In this document: one piece after another, positions 1 to 11,249 of the stretch | How the letters are laid out: each line of letters begins with the position of its first letter | How positions within the stretch are numbered: the stretch's first letter is position 1 | From: Cytospora piceicola | Taxonomy: Eukaryota > Ascomycota > Sordariomycetes > Diaporthales > Cytosporaceae | Direction of reading: 5' to 3' | Assembly: GCA_023375675.1 (NCBI GenBank) | Contig: JALQBC010000004.1 | Span: 1,240,001-1,304,000, forward strand | DNA: 64,000 nucleotides | Translations under genes and position numbers: made by a program | The notes under the pieces: generated by a model | What the model was told of the DNA's origin: nothing | Seen by the model: the letters and a program-made list of their open reading frames with translations, nothing else | Database searches by the model: none

Positions 1-374
1 TCATCAGGGTGCACGACCCGAACGAAACAGGGAGGTATGTCCGCCGTTGGTCCTTCTTATGGCTTGGTGAGTGTGAAAACCATACTTCTGGGGCAGAGGC
101 CCAGAAGTCTGCAACAGGACCTGAGAAAGTCGAAGATGGCCCTGGACAGTACGCTACCCTGGACATCGACGGCGTTCCTAAAACAGAGATCACACGGCCT
201 CTCTACAATTTGCCGAGACTCCTTGGCTCTGAAAATATGCAACGACTAAGGTCTGAATCGTCCATCCTGCGCGAGGGTACACTGTTTTTGTTGAGGGGTC
301 AGCGAAGCGCGAAGCTGAACATGAGGCTATGGAAACTTCAGGGCTATATGGCGGATTACAGCAAGATGAAGTGA
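1..374 (+). CDS. C-terminal part of an unrecognised protein (cut by window edge)
   Basis: The frame is open from the first bases of the window to a TGA at 372-374 and encodes about 124 residues; the 5' part lies outside. The protein is not repetitive and contains a plausible folded-domain sequence, including DIDGVPKTEITRPLYN, a charged stretch around RLRSESSILREGTL and the end LWKLQGYMADYSKMK. The overlapping frames are shorter. No start or intron can be assigned because the window begins inside the gene. I do not recognise the family and assign no function. It could also be a chance open frame, but its composition looks more like a protein than the neighbouring noncoding ORFs do. Confidence 0.45.
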   Translation, partial: IRVHDPNETGRYVRRWSFLWLGECENHTSGAEAQKSATGPEKVEDGPGQYATLDIDGVPKTEITRPLYNLPRLLGSENMQRLRSESSILREGTLFLLRGQRSAKLNMRLWKLQGYMADYSKMK

Positions 375-1685
375 ACGAAACTACGCACGCTACCTACCAG
401 GCCTATCGAGCAAAGAAGGACGGCCATCTGAAATTAAGGGAAACCTAGCCGGCCGACCTGCAGCTCAGACAAGTTCACTTGCGTCTGCTTGCCCTACTCC
501 TACACAACCCCAAGCCAAGCGATGAGTACAGGGATACCAGGCTATGCACCTCTACCATCGATGGTAAGGGAATGTCCGATGCCCCCAAGAAGCTAAGGGT
601 GGTACCGTCCTATAATAGGGGCAGACTTGATACCGCAGTCAATACGCTCGGGGTTCTGGCCTTCCGGACATAGCATGCGGAGCTATGCCGGGAATATTCC
701 CTCGCGGAAGAAAGCCCACAATGTCCCGAATTACCGCGATTTTGGGACCCTGCGGGTGCCCCCCGCAGATCACCCCGACTATGGGCATTGGGTGGTGATC
801 TTCGCTTATAAGCACAACTGGCCTGACTGGCAAGGCAGCAAGACTTGCTTATGCGAACATCACTGGCTGAACCCCACCTTCCCCTGGTGTTCCTGCAATC
901 CACTGGCTCCATTCTGGCCTCAGTGAAATGGTCGGTCGGCAGGGGCCAGGCATTGACCACTCGATGAAACTGATTTGTAGCTTGTTTGCTAGACACAGCT
1001 GGTTGCTTACGAGTCCAGCCTGGAGCTTGGCAACACATCTTCACCCCTCATAGCCAACAACTTGCTGCCTTGTGAACAAGGACAACAACAAAGGATAAAG
1101 TATGTGTGTGACAGGCAACATTGATTGTCAATAAACAAATCGGCCTGAGTCACATGCACGAGTTGCACTTCCGCCGGCCTTCCGCTGGCCTTCCGCTGGC
1201 CTTCCGCGGGCCTTCCGCAAATGGACACAGCGCTAATATTCCGCCGCTGATTTCAAAGCAGGCCCGGCTGGGCCCTCCAAGGTTCCAATAGGAACACCAC
1301 ACGATGGAGATGTCCATGTCGCAATGTGGTTTAAAGTCCGCTGATGTTAAATCCAATTATGGCTCCTCCCGCTGGTCATAACTATTTGCCATATGCAGGA
1401 CATATCTTGCAGCGGAAAATCTGAGTTTCGTGTGATGGAGCAACCCACAGAAGCGAGCACGATGATGAATCATATCATGTTGAATTTCTTCCCACCCCTG
1501 GACTGCAGTGCTCGTATTATCAATCACACATGCTCATGTCTGAGATAAACGCAAACTCTAGGAGATATCTTGGCTATAAGATGGCTCACTGCCACGGTTC
1601 ACACCATGTCGAGGTCCCGCAGTAACCATCCGATATCATCAACATCCTACTGTTTGCACCACCAATACATCTCATCTTCGAAGCC
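375..1685. other. Intergenic region without a recognisable gene
   Basis: No ORF here resembles a known protein. The only structured element is the 11-bp tandem repeat at 1169-1218. The last part, about 1560-1685, is the 5' flank of the flavin oxidoreductase gene. Confidence 0.6.
1169..1218. repeat. 11-bp tandem repeat (CCTTCCGCTGG-like)
   Basis: About four and a half head-to-tail copies of the unit CCTTCCGCTGG with one- or two-base variants (CCGG, CTGG, CTGG, CGGG). It is GC-rich compared with its AT-richer flanks. No function is visible. Confidence 0.8.
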
Positions 1686-3126
1686 ATGTCTCCTCGATAC
1701 GAATCCAAGGGCGATGCCGACGTGTCGCGGCTCGCACAACCCCTGACGTTTGAGCACTCCAAGAAGACCGCCATGAACCGCATTCTGAACAGCGCAATGG
1801 GGGAAGACTTGGCCACTTGGGACCCGAAGAACTTCGAGGCACGTGGTATCCCTACCAAGGAGTTAATCGAAGTCTATAGACGGTGTGTACTCATTGTCCC
1901 CGACAATGGTCCAGGTGCCACATCCTGCATGCAGCTCAACGTATTGAACCCGAGACTAATCTATACGCAGGTGGGGCGAAGGCGGATGGGGCATCAACGA
2001 AACAGGAAACATCATGATCGACTATGAGCACATGAGCAGTGCCGGGAGCACCGTCATCCCTCACGACGCCCCTTTCTCGGGCGAGCGCTTCGAGAAGTTC
2101 AAGGCCCTGGCAGCCGCGGGGAAAGCCCACGGGACCTTGATGGTCGGCCAAGTTGTGCACCCGGGGCGCCAGATCCCGTCCAAGATGGCCAAGGAGTCCA
2201 TCTCGGCGTCCGCCGTGCAGCTCGAGCCCAAGATGGGCTACACGTTCCCGCCCACCCGCGCCGCCACGCAGGCCGACATCGACCACGTCGTGCAGGCCTT
2301 CGCCCACGCGGCCGCCTACCTCGAGGCGGCCGGCTTCGACGGGATCCAGCTGCACGCCGCGCACGGCTACCTCCTGGCCCAGTTCGTCAGCCCGGCGACC
2401 AACAAGCGGACCGACGCGTACGGCGGCAGCGTGGCGAACAGGATGCGCATCATCACGGAGATCTGCGCCGCCGTGCGCGGGCAGACGGGGCCGGGTTTCG
2501 TCCTCGCTGCTAAGCTGAACTCGGTCGAGTTCCAGGACGACGGCCTGACGAGCAGTGACGCGGCCGAGCTGGTGAAGGGCTTGCAGGATGCCGGGGTGGA
2601 CTACCTCGAGCTGAGCGGGGGTACGTATGAGAACATGGGGATGGAGCGCAAGAGGGACAGCACGATCCGGCGAGAGGCCTTCTTCATGGAGTTCGCGGAG
2701 AAGATCGTGCCTGCCCTGGGGCCTGTGGGGCAGCGTAGGACAAAGGTGTTCATCACTGGCGGGCTGAGGACGGCGAGTGGGATGGTCGCGGCTCTGGATG
2801 TGGTTGATGGCGTGGGGATTGCTCGACCCGCCACGCAAGAGCCCTCGTTTGCTGGGGAGATACTGTCTGGACGAGTGACGGGGGCGACCAGGCTGTTGCC
2901 TCCTTTTGAGGACGACTTTGGGATGTCGTTGCTCGCGTCGGCGTCGCAGATCAGGATGATAGGGAAGGGCTACGAGCCGTTCGACCTGAGTGATGCCGTG
3001 GTGGTGGAGCAGTATGGCAAGGACATCCAGACCCACTTTGCGGAGATGGCCCAGGACGGGGACAAGTTGACCAAGTTCGGGTACCCTGATTACACAGGAG
3101 ACTTGGAGAAGCACTTGGCTGAATGA
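1686..3126 (+). CDS. Old Yellow Enzyme-type NADH:flavin oxidoreductase
   Basis: Two exons, 1686-1882 and 1971-3126, separated by an 88-bp GT-AG intron; the spliced protein has 450 residues. Splicing restores the continuous family stretch EVYRRWGEGGWGINETGN across the junction. The protein is a TIM-barrel FMN enzyme. Visible family marks are the N-terminal LNSAMGE segment, the substrate-site His pair in LHAAHGYLLAQFVSP (H194 and H197), and TNKRTDAYGGSVANR (about 209-223), the standard OYE signature. Members reduce activated C=C bonds of enals, enones or related compounds with NAD(P)H; the substrate here is unknown. The extended alpha7/beta8 FMN-phosphate region follows around residues 330-360. 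The second exon is strongly GC-rich at third positions. The next gene is about 1.9 kb away, so no cluster is suggested. Confidence 0.9.
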
Positions 3127-5056
3127 TGTCCTGGAGCGCTATGATCCTTCCCTGACGTTTCAGTTCTGTTTCGTGTACGCTATTAGACTTTGGGGTTTGA
3201 AGACCCAGATCTAGAGGAGTTGTCTGAATCCATGGAGGATTCTATACTAATACAGAGCCTGCTAAGAATCTCTTGTTGATATCGGACGTTGTGGCTGTGA
3301 ATCATTGTCTACTGAATTTCCGCACTGATATATAGTTACCTTGAGAGATTCAACGACGTTACTTATGACATCAGTCGAGTATAGAAGATAGAGTAGATGG
3401 GCTCGTCTCAATGCGGAAGGGAGCTCGCGTTGCTTCCAGCTGCTACTCCCAGATGGGACATGTTCTATATTTGCCGTCTGGGCAGAATATCGCGGGCTGG
3501 TAGACAGCACGTGTTTGCTATTGGTAGAAGAGGAACAACATCCGCCACGATTGGGCCACGATTGGACCACGAAGCAGCCAGGACGACATGGATATCTCCG
3601 TAGGATCGTCAACCATGTCAGCCACGCGGGCAAATACAGTGAGTGATACCGGGAGGACCGGCTGTTCTTGGCCGCGGGATGCCAATGATGGTGGATGGTT
3701 TGTACATAATGTAAGTGTTATTGGGTCCCTAAAATGCCATCATTTGGGATCGTTTGTTCAAGTATGGTTGGTGATAACGCAATACAAAGATAGAGTATCG
3801 TGATACGGAAGGGGAGATGATTTATAGCATCCTTGCCAATCAAGATATCCCGGGACGGGACGGAAAGTTTATACAGGCCGAGTCCGATTCCGAATCCACC
3901 AGAGCCGAGCTGCACGTCCGGGTACAGTACGCACCGCCAAGCACCCGGAGTTGTGTTGCGCACAGAAATCACGGTATGGGACGCCCTCAGGAGTTTGGGG
4001 GAAAAACGGGGCATGTTGCTTGTACAATGTTCGAGGTCATGATGATGGGGAGGGGGGGAACCTTGCATGCATGTGTGTAACAAGGCAAACATGATGCACG
4101 ATGCCCCTCAATCCTTCGGCCGTTCTCACAGCCGGATCAAACTCGAGGAGATGAGGACGGGGTCGTTGTTCCTGGAGGGTGGGGTCGCATACGTAGTACA
4201 GTATGATTCAAATTTGTGATAAGGTGAAGATTACTGATTACCTAGGTAGACTCTACAGTACCATAGCAAGTCAGCATTGGAAATACCAAACGGAGATGAC
4301 AATAACCATGACCGACCTTCCAATGGTGTGTTACTGCCTTACCGTACCATACCAGGCGTACCATACCGTCCGTCCGTACCTTGCCCGTGTCGTGGGTGAT
4401 TGGATGGTGTTTACAGGGGGTCTTGCGACAGGGTTCCTTGCAGAGGAGGTGCACGGTCTCGATCACCTGAAAGCCGGTAGTTGGCCCAATCATAACGTTC
4501 TTACCAGGGTGTCGGGTCCCCACGTTTAAATGAACGGGCCTTTTTCGCACTCACCAGACCACCAACAGGGTTAGTATCATTGGTAGCGGATGGTAGCGTT
4601 ATAGTAGCGTCCACTATTCCGTGTTCCCGCGTCCGCTTCAATTCCCGGCCCCGAGCAGATCCCATCATAATATGTACTTAGGTAGACTCTCCCTCATCCA
4701 GTTCTCCCTAAATCCCCCCCCCCCCTCCAATGTCCGTAGATCCTAGATATCGAAAATAACGATTATCGCATTGCGCATCGAGTTAAAAACTCTCCCTTAC
4801 TCCTCTCCATCTCTCCTGTCCCAGCAAACTCTCAAGACTCTAGGTCACAAACAGGCTGCACTCCACGTGCTACGACCCAACGAGGAAACCCGGAAACAGG
4901 GCGAAGGATCCGGTACTTGGACGGATTACGCGCAGCAGGCAACACAAGCTGAAAAAAACAACAAGGAGTCACATTTTCCAGGTACAGGGGCTGACCGTCG
5001 AGAACCCATCTGCATGTAAAGAAAAGGAAGACACAAACGTGAGGGAAAGGCAGGAA
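3127..5056. other. Intergenic region, 1.9 kb
   Basis: No recognisable coding sequence on either strand; the ORFs are short and repetitive. It contains copies of the CCTAGGTA motif (near 4240 and 4680), an 11-base C run near 4711, and a pyrimidine-rich stretch at about 4790-4825 that probably belongs to the promoter or 5' UTR of the Clr5-domain gene. Confidence 0.55.
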
Positions 5057-7089
5057 ATGGCGACGGACTCGAGATATCACCACCACCATAACAACCACCA
5101 CAATTTCCATCCACGCATGATGGCCCCGACAGTTCCCTACCAGCCGAACGAGAGGGAGCAGGAACCCGTCTACGATGCGCCCATACAACAGCAGATCAAT
5201 CCCTTTTACTCTGACATGGACTTCACCATGCCAAACATGCCACCCGCTCACTCGTCATTCCAGCCCGCGAATTGGCAATGCGGGCCAAACGACATGATGT
5301 GGATGGAGGTATTGCAGTCGTGGCCCACGAACAGTGCGATGAATGCCCCAGCACCAGTCTTCTCGGACTGGCAGACGAATGCGATGCCCGCGTGGGACTT
5401 CCAGGGCCACAATAATATTAGCAACCCACCGGTCACGCATGGTCTGCCCAACCAGACCCCGTCCCCAGTACGGACCGACAGCACATACCAACAATCTCCA
5501 ATGCGATTTGAAGAGGTGTACGGCGGCAATCATGTGTGGAACGGAGGTTGGGTGGAGGAGATCCCGCCTGCTGTTGAAGAAGTGGTGGTGCCGTCCGTGG
5601 AGGTTGGCCCTGAGGCTATGACTATTGATCTTCCTATTCCTATCCAGGCTCCTGTTCCTGTCCAGGCTCCAACACCGCGGCGACGAAGAGCACCGACACC
5701 TACGATAGATTTCTCCGACTATGCCACGTCTGTGACTGAGGCCCCAGCACGTCCAGTGCCAATCCGTGCTGAGAAGCGCAGGAGGGCACCAACGCCGACC
5801 GTCGATTTTGACGATTACTTTACCTCTGTCGCGGAGCCAAGTCCTATCCCACAGGCCTCTATCGCTCAGCCGAGTCCCCAGCCCGCATCCCTGACGCGAC
5901 CTGCAAGTGCTCGACGAGATGCCGTTGCGAAGGCACGGCGGGGATCAAGTACTGTCTTCAAAACCCAGTCTGCGAATTCCAAGCGGGGTCACTATGCATC
6001 AGACGTCTGGGAGGCCCACAAGACCACGATCAAAAAGCTGTATATCGACGATGGCAAGCCTCTAAGGGAACTCATCCGGATCATGGAGAAAGAGCATGAC
6101 TTCCCAGCTACGTAAGTTCCATTCCCCCCGATCGTGTTTACAGCCAGATTTCGAAACAGCTCTGACCCCCTTGTAGACAAAGGATGTACAAAGCCCGCTT
6201 CAAGCAATGGGGCTTCGTCAAGAATAACACCGAGAAGGTAGTCTCGCAGATCCTCCGCGCCAAGTTCGAGCGCGACGCGGCCGGCAAGCTCTCCCAGTTC
6301 ACCCGCAACGGCAAGGACGTCAACCTGCAGAACTACCTCCAGCGCAAGGGCATGACCGAGTACGACCTGGTGGACTTCTCCAAGGTACCCGACGCGGCGC
6401 TCGTGCACGTCCGGTGCCGCACGCCGCCGCTCGACATCCCGGAGGACCTCCGGCTGCCCGACAGGCTGCGGTTCCAGGACACGCTGGTCATGAGCTTCAA
6501 GCGGGCGTTCCTGGTGTGGCGGCAGGAGGAGCAGGAGAACGTGTTCGGGTTCCAGCCGTCCGTCTTCACGTGGCGGGTGACGGACTTCCCGCACCTGTCC
6601 AACCTGATCGAGTCGGCGCGGCTGATCCGGAGCGGCGAGGGCGCGCAGGGCGTGGCGGCGCTGAACCAGGCCTTCTGGTCCATGAACACGTACTTCGGGT
6701 CCATGGACGCCACCTCGTCCTTCTACTTCTTCTTCCACCGGCAGAGCCGCTGCTGGCAGGACGACTCGCGCATCGCCCTGGCCGTGTGGAAGTTCCTGGC
6801 CGCCTACGCCAGCGCCCGGAACCACAACAACCACCCGCTGTTCCACACCTTCAAGCTCATGTACGAGGTCGTCCAGAAGGAGGGCGTCACGGGCCTGCGG
6901 GAGCTGCTGGCCGAGAGCTCCAACACGGTCGCCGACGAGCTCGAGAAGTCCTTCGGCAGGGAGCACTGGCTCAAGGACCTCATCTGGCACCGCTGCTTCC
7001 CCGAGAAGTCCAAGCTGAGGCACCTGCAGCTCATCAGGGACCTGAGGGACCACGGGCCTACCAAAAAGATCGTGAGGAGGCTGTATTGA
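5057..7089 (+). CDS. Clr5-domain protein
   Basis: Exons 5057-6111 and 6177-7089 with a 65-bp intron (donor GTAAGT, acceptor TTGTAG); 655 residues. The Clr5 domain, a fungus-specific domain named after fission yeast Clr5, spans the splice junction at about residues 316-375: HYASDVWEAHKTTIKKLY, then LYIDDGKPLRELIRIMEKEH, and after the junction RMYKARFKQWGFVKN. This is a helical, probably DNA- or chromatin-binding module. The N-terminal third is low complexity: a His/Asn-rich run at residues 7-17, then Pro/Gln-rich sequence, and two copies of an RRRxAPTPT[IV]DF motif (about 208 and 240). The C-terminal 280 residues are well ordered and contain no motif I know. The first in-frame ATG at 5057 was used. 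The role is unknown; a nuclear regulatory role is inferred from the family only. Confidence 0.85.
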
Positions 7090-7860
7090 GGAGCCGAGTC
7101 TGGTCACATGTTTTGAGCGTTGTGGTTTTGGGGGGTTTTTGTATTGGCGTACGTGCGTTGTGTATTGTACGCGCACGTTCTTGGATTTGGGGCCATGGGA
7201 TTCACGGCGGGATACCATATATAACCTATAGGCGTATGTACATGTTCTTCAGGGGATTATATCCGATTTCCTATTGTGCCACATCGGTCGCCCCAGGAGT
7301 TGGGATTCTGAAAATGGAATCCTTGGGGCCCTCCGGCAAGTCTTACTCACACGTCGTTCACCTCTGTACCATCCTTCGTTGTGTCCTGGCGTTAGTTCCA
7401 TACTTGATTGACAATGGTCACCCTATAATGTCAACTACATACTTAGGTAGGTCCCAAGGTCAGCGTCATTGACAGCTAGATGGCGGAAGGTGCCAACGAC
7501 GAGTTTGTTTACCGTAATTACATTGAAGAAAATCGTTACCATGGTATACCGGGGAGAGAGCTTTTCCCCTTGAAGCAACAAAAGTCTGTCTAAAATGAGC
7601 TAGCCGCCTTTGCTCTCACCACAAACCCTTTCAGGCTTTCGTCCCGGATTCAGATTCAAACCCGGATGCGGACAAAGACAAGCCACTCCAAATTCGGCCT
7701 TACAACAGGTCAACTGTTGGACATGGTTTTGCTACACACTGAGCAAAGGCTCGTCCTGCAAGGCTCGGGTTTTCACGATCACTTCTTCGGTTTCAAGGAG
7801 TGGTAATTATATCCAGACCTCCTTTCTGGGAGTGGACCTGGCCATCTGAAGCTTCTTGTA
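7090..7860. other. Intergenic region
   Basis: 3' flank of the Clr5 gene and downstream flank of the DUF7704-like remnant. Short ORFs here have no recognisable similarity. A CTTAGGTAGGT motif copy lies at about 7441. Confidence 0.55.
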
Positions 7861-8361
7861 CTACCTAGGTATGTGGCAGATAGCAGTGACCAAACCAGTG
7901 AACAGAACATTTCCCCAATCCGCCGAACGCATAGCCCCTAGGCTTAATCGATCTTGCTGCTTCCGACTGACATATATACTGGCAAGCATCGCAATGTCGA
8001 TCAGCAGGACACCCGCAATAATAACCCTCCACACCTTGATATCATTGCTAACGCGTAAGGCTCCCCCTAGCATAATAGCCACGAATGCGAACTTGACGGC
8101 AAGTTGGTGGAAGAGGAAGCCTTGTTCGGGGTTGTAAGCCGATAGAGGTGCCGGCACAAAGGCCTCCAACATAACTTGAGGGCTGAAGGTAAGAGCGTAC
8201 TGAGGTATGTTGTAGGGGCTAGTACAAGAGGGTCTAGCCATTGAACCAGAAGCAGTAGAAGACGTGGAATTTTGGGAGAGCCATGGCAGTGGACATGCGA
8301 GAAGGAGCAGATAAAGTGCTTGCTCGGTGAGATCATGATATCTGGAAGCGGGGAGATTCAA
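7861..8361 (-). pseudogene. DUF7704-like integral membrane protein, probably degraded
   Basis: The minus-strand frame encodes about 166 residues. Its central part looks like the fungal four-helix membrane proteins grouped as DUF7704: FLFHQLAVKFAFVAIMLGG, then ALRVSNDIKVWRVIIAG and the acidic-turn DIAML, then SADWGNVLFTGLVTAI. Two things are wrong. The frame opens right after a stop with TTG as its first possible codon, and the first ATG is about 40 residues in, after the first predicted membrane segment. The last helix, where relatives end in a Gly-rich segment, is cut off by a TAG lying inside a CCTAGGTAG repeat motif. It may be a remnant, or a gene whose end exons I could not find. The family has no assigned biochemical role. 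Confidence 0.5.
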
Positions 8362-8527
8362 TTCTTAGGTATTCTTGCGACCTAGTGTGGTATATAGAAG
8401 GTTCGGTCCGGTGTGTTTACGGTGTTGATAAGAAAATCTTTAGTATGGGGAACCAACTGGAGATCATATCTCTATATCATCAATAATAACCGTCTTGGGC
8501 AGGCCCTGAACTTCTCTTTGACCCGTT

Positions 8528-8546
8528 TACCTACCTACCTAGGTAC
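8528..8546. repeat. TACC/CCTAGGTA motif copy
   Basis: Three TACC-type units run into the palindrome CCTAGGTA. It is one of many copies of this short motif in the window. Confidence 0.75.
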
Positions 8547-8589
8547 TATTTACTTAATCAGGTACCTGTGAGAACTGTTCCGTAGCTTG

Positions 8590-8592
<3 letters not shown>

Positions 8593-8620
<28 letters not shown>
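8593..8620. repeat. (TA)n microsatellite
   Basis: About 14 TA units. The flanks CTTGAAC and GTTCAAG are inverted complements, so the whole could form a cruciform or hairpin. Confidence 0.9.
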
Positions 8621-8623
<3 letters not shown>

Positions 8624-9530
8624 AGGTTCAAGTGATCCAACAGTCCTTCTACACTCTAACCCCGCCACTTCTCAAAGGCATATATCGCATATGTAGCCTA
8701 TCTAAGCTATCTATATGTTTCAAAGTATATACAAGGTTACATCTTTGTTTGACCTAATAATTTCATGCAGTATATTATACAGGCTTTAATATAAGGGTTG
8801 TCATACGTGCTCAAGCTGCACCACAAGTTACAACTGTCCAAACCCATTCTTGACGCCTCGTATGCATGGCCTGCTGCCTATCGGGGATGGATCGCACGGG
8901 ACCTCTGCTACTCCGATACCCATTTAATTAACTTAAAGTAGTTGATCAGCACATCTGGGCAGGCTTAGAGGAGCTAGAGGCTCACTCGACCATGTTTATG
9001 TTGTACTGTCCTCCAGCTGTTGCTCACCGGAGAGCATAAGAAGGAACACCCGGGTAAAAGAATTACTATCTAGCACTGACGAACTATAAGAACAGGCATC
9101 CTCCAACTATTCAATGTTGCTCGTGGCAAAGATAAGGAGTAGACAAGACCCTTTCCCCATTCTTGAGCTCCGAGTACGCTCTATATCAAACACTTCCTGA
9201 TCTCTCGAGATCCTCACACAGTCTATTCTTGCTGATAACAACTCACCTGGAAGAAGGATTGCTAAAACGGAAAGTTGAATAACATTCATCACGGCGACGC
9301 ACTCGTCACTCCCACTTGGAACTTTCAACCGACTTACGTTTTAATCATGGCAGAAGCCGCCCAGCGGGCCACCAGAAAACTGCCCATTGCATTCAATCTT
9401 CACCCAGCCACCCCTAAAGCAACGTCGGTTGCCTCCGTCGTCTGGACCTGTAATGTCAGCGTACCTTCCTTCCTTCAGTTACACCCATTTCCTTCCCTTC
9501 CCTTAGACTTTTCTCATTTGGCGCATTCCT

Positions 9531-9746
9531 TCAAGCATCATGTGGAAGAGCATCCAACTGGGGTTGTTTGGTAGTCGAGTTCTTGACAAACCCCTTCTCT
9601 AAGATGTCGTCCCACTTGAGGCTAACTTTGTGTATAAGGTAGTCCAGCATGATGGGCCCTGTATACAGGCCCTCGTTAAAAGCCCCCTTCCACTCGGCAT
9701 TGGTCTGGGCGATGAGCTTCAGCTTGGTTGGAACGGACTCTTGCAT
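9531..9746 (-). CDS. Small hypothetical protein (71 aa)
   Basis: This short frame has a good fungal start context (TTTACCATG) after a pyrimidine-rich leader. Its codons favour C or G at the third position, unlike the surrounding AT-rich DNA. The protein (starting MQESVPTKLKLIAQ) contains EWKGAFNEGLYTGPIML and a mixed amphipathic segment, LDYLIHKVSLKWDDILEKG; no signal peptide or membrane segment is visible. I do not recognise a family. It may be a complete small gene, the first exon of a longer one, or a fragment of a decayed gene; no convincing second exon was found downstream. Confidence 0.4.
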   Translation of the reverse strand: MQESVPTKLKLIAQTNAEWKGAFNEGLYTGPIMLDYLIHKVSLKWDDILEKGFVKNSTTKQPQLDALPHDA

Positions 9747-10442
9747 GGTAAATAGATCAGCTTGAAAAGATTGTATGATATCATAATGTCAGTGGGAGAC
9801 AGAGGATACAGAGTGATGGGGCTAGATTGGGCTGAATATTAAATGCTGGTGGTGATGATGGTGATAGTGATGACGACGATGATGAGAGGCTTTTATTCCT
9901 GGAACAGCCGTCTTGAACGTTCTAGTATATAGAGTTGATCATCAAACGTTATTCAGAGTCAGTCTGAAAACCATTGTGATTATTCTTGGAGGTTGGTTGA
10001 CCGCAGGTTGGCCGTACGGCCTGGTTCTAGATGTTCTAATCACAAAACACTTGAGGGTACACTCACCTTGCTGCCTTGCATGCAAGAAGATGTCCATCCA
10101 GGCAATCTTCGAGCACTGATAAACGAGGGAGCATGTTAATCCTCCAAATTCGCCTTTGTTCGCAATAGTGAGGCTGCATCTCTTCATTAGTCACGCAGAT
10201 AAGTGAGAATGTGCGACGGCGATCAAGGTGGCTACGATGTAAGAGCCCGATCTTTTTCAAGGGGTGATCGCTTGGTTTAGAAACTGATCAACACTTAGTA
10301 TGCTCCTGGTCATAGAAACCGCATTGCATTTCTATAATTCCCTTCCGTGTGTTCCTGGAAATAAGCCCAGGTGAAAGCCTTCTATCAACCCAGCTATAGC
10401 TGGTCGCCGTCAAGGTAAACCCCTTTACATTTGCCATAGAGC
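9747..10442. other. Intergenic region
   Basis: Contains a GAT/GGT trinucleotide-rich stretch (about 9845-9885) in the leader of the 71-aa ORF. Nothing else is recognised. Confidence 0.5.
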
Positions 10443-11249
10443 CTATAGAGCCACCCTACGAACCAGCCAGTAGGCCAATCTTCCAGCCGCAACGCCCATG
10501 CCGAAGTCTTGCGAAGTCAACACTTTCTCAATCTTGGGAGGTGTGGGGACAGAATCTTGTTTGCCCGGCCTCAAATCATTGTCCGGCTCTGTCCCCAGCT
10601 CTTTCTCTGCATGCTCAACATCTTCTGGGATGCCATCTTCAGCCGTGCGATATCTTGGGTCCCAATATCCCAAGTTGTCCTTGTCAACGTTCCAAGTTCG
10701 AGAGGGTCCATCTGCCTCACGCGTCCGCCCCTCACGCGTCCTACGTTTTCGAAACCTTTCTTCAAGCACCTTCGCTTGACGCTCCTTATCTTTCTGAGAC
10801 AGGGCTATGAAATATGGCCTGGCTATCTCATTGCACTCCTTAGATCTGTCAGTCCATAGGCCTCTAATACCATGACTTCGGTCGTATGAACAGCGGCGAG
10901 GGTCGTTGAAAATGTCATAGTATGCGTGTTGTACCAAGTAGTATTCCTCAAAGCGCTCGTGGCCAATCTTGTCTGGATGTGTAGCGTCAGAAAGCTGACG
11001 CCATGCGCTCGCAATCACGGGATAGTCATCGGTAGGGTTAAGCCCGAGAATTTCATAGGCTGTTATACGGCGGTCTTGGACGATCGGGGCCGGGGGACGG
11101 CGTGCTGTGTAGTGGCTCACAAGATTCATGAAGAAGATGGCACTCAAAACAAAGATAAGGGTCTGCTGAAATGCTTGGAAGAAGACAGAGTATCGAAGCG
11201 TTGTGGTGGGCGTTTTGCGGGACGTTTTGCGGGATCTTTTGTTCGACAT
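10443..11249 (-). CDS. Membrane-anchored J-domain (DnaJ/Hsp40-like) protein
   Basis: A single exon of 268 residues starting at the ATG at 11247-11249. Order: a basic Ser/Thr/Lys-rich N-terminus (1-20), one hydrophobic segment (about 24-44, LIFVLSAIFFMNLV), a J domain from about residue 63 (AYEILGLNP) with the Hsp70-stimulating HPD tripeptide at 91-93, the motif RCSYDRSHGIRGLW, then a highly charged Arg/Glu region and a C-terminus rich in Asp, Glu and Pro. J proteins recruit an Hsp70 through HPD; the single membrane segment ahead of the J domain suggests anchoring to the ER or another membrane, with topology unknown. It shares this layout with the gene at 15125-15835, which looks like a paralogue. 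It lacks the Gly/Phe and zinc-finger regions of class I/II Hsp40s, so it is a class III type. Confidence 0.85.
   Translation of the reverse strand: MSNKRSRKTSRKTPTTTLRYSVFFQAFQQTLIFVLSAIFFMNLVSHYTARRPPAPIVQDRRITAYEILGLNPTDDYPVIASAWRQLSDATHPDKIGHERFEEYYLVQHAYYDIFNDPRRCSYDRSHGIRGLWTDRSKECNEIARPYFIALSQKDKERQAKVLEERFRKRRTREGRTREADGPSRTWNVDKDNLGYWDPRYRTAEDGIPEDVEHAEKELGTEPDNDLRPGKQDSVPTPPKIEKVLTSQDFGMGVAAGRLAYWLVRRVAL

Larger units (their letters stand above)
8362..9530. other. AT-rich intergenic region
   Basis: No supportable gene. It holds a TACC/GGTA motif cluster at 8528-8546 and a long (TA)n run at 8593-8620. Short ORFs on both strands between 9100 and 9530 have no recognisable content. Confidence 0.55.

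Noticed and set aside
1936..3114. 392-codon ORF on the minus strand
   Set aside because: Antisense shadow of the GC-rich flavin oxidoreductase; Arg/His/Gly/Leu-rich with no family motif.
5992..7218. 408-codon ORF on the minus strand
   Set aside because: Antisense shadow of Clr5 exon 2, caused by high GC at third positions.
6414..7472. 352-codon ORF on the plus strand
   Set aside because: Frame-shifted reading of Clr5 exon 2, Ala/Gly/Arg/Pro-rich, then noncoding flank.
7640..7680. GGATTCAGATTCAAACCCGG, resembling a tRNA T-arm
   Set aside because: No matching acceptor stem, D-arm or anticodon arm could be placed around it.
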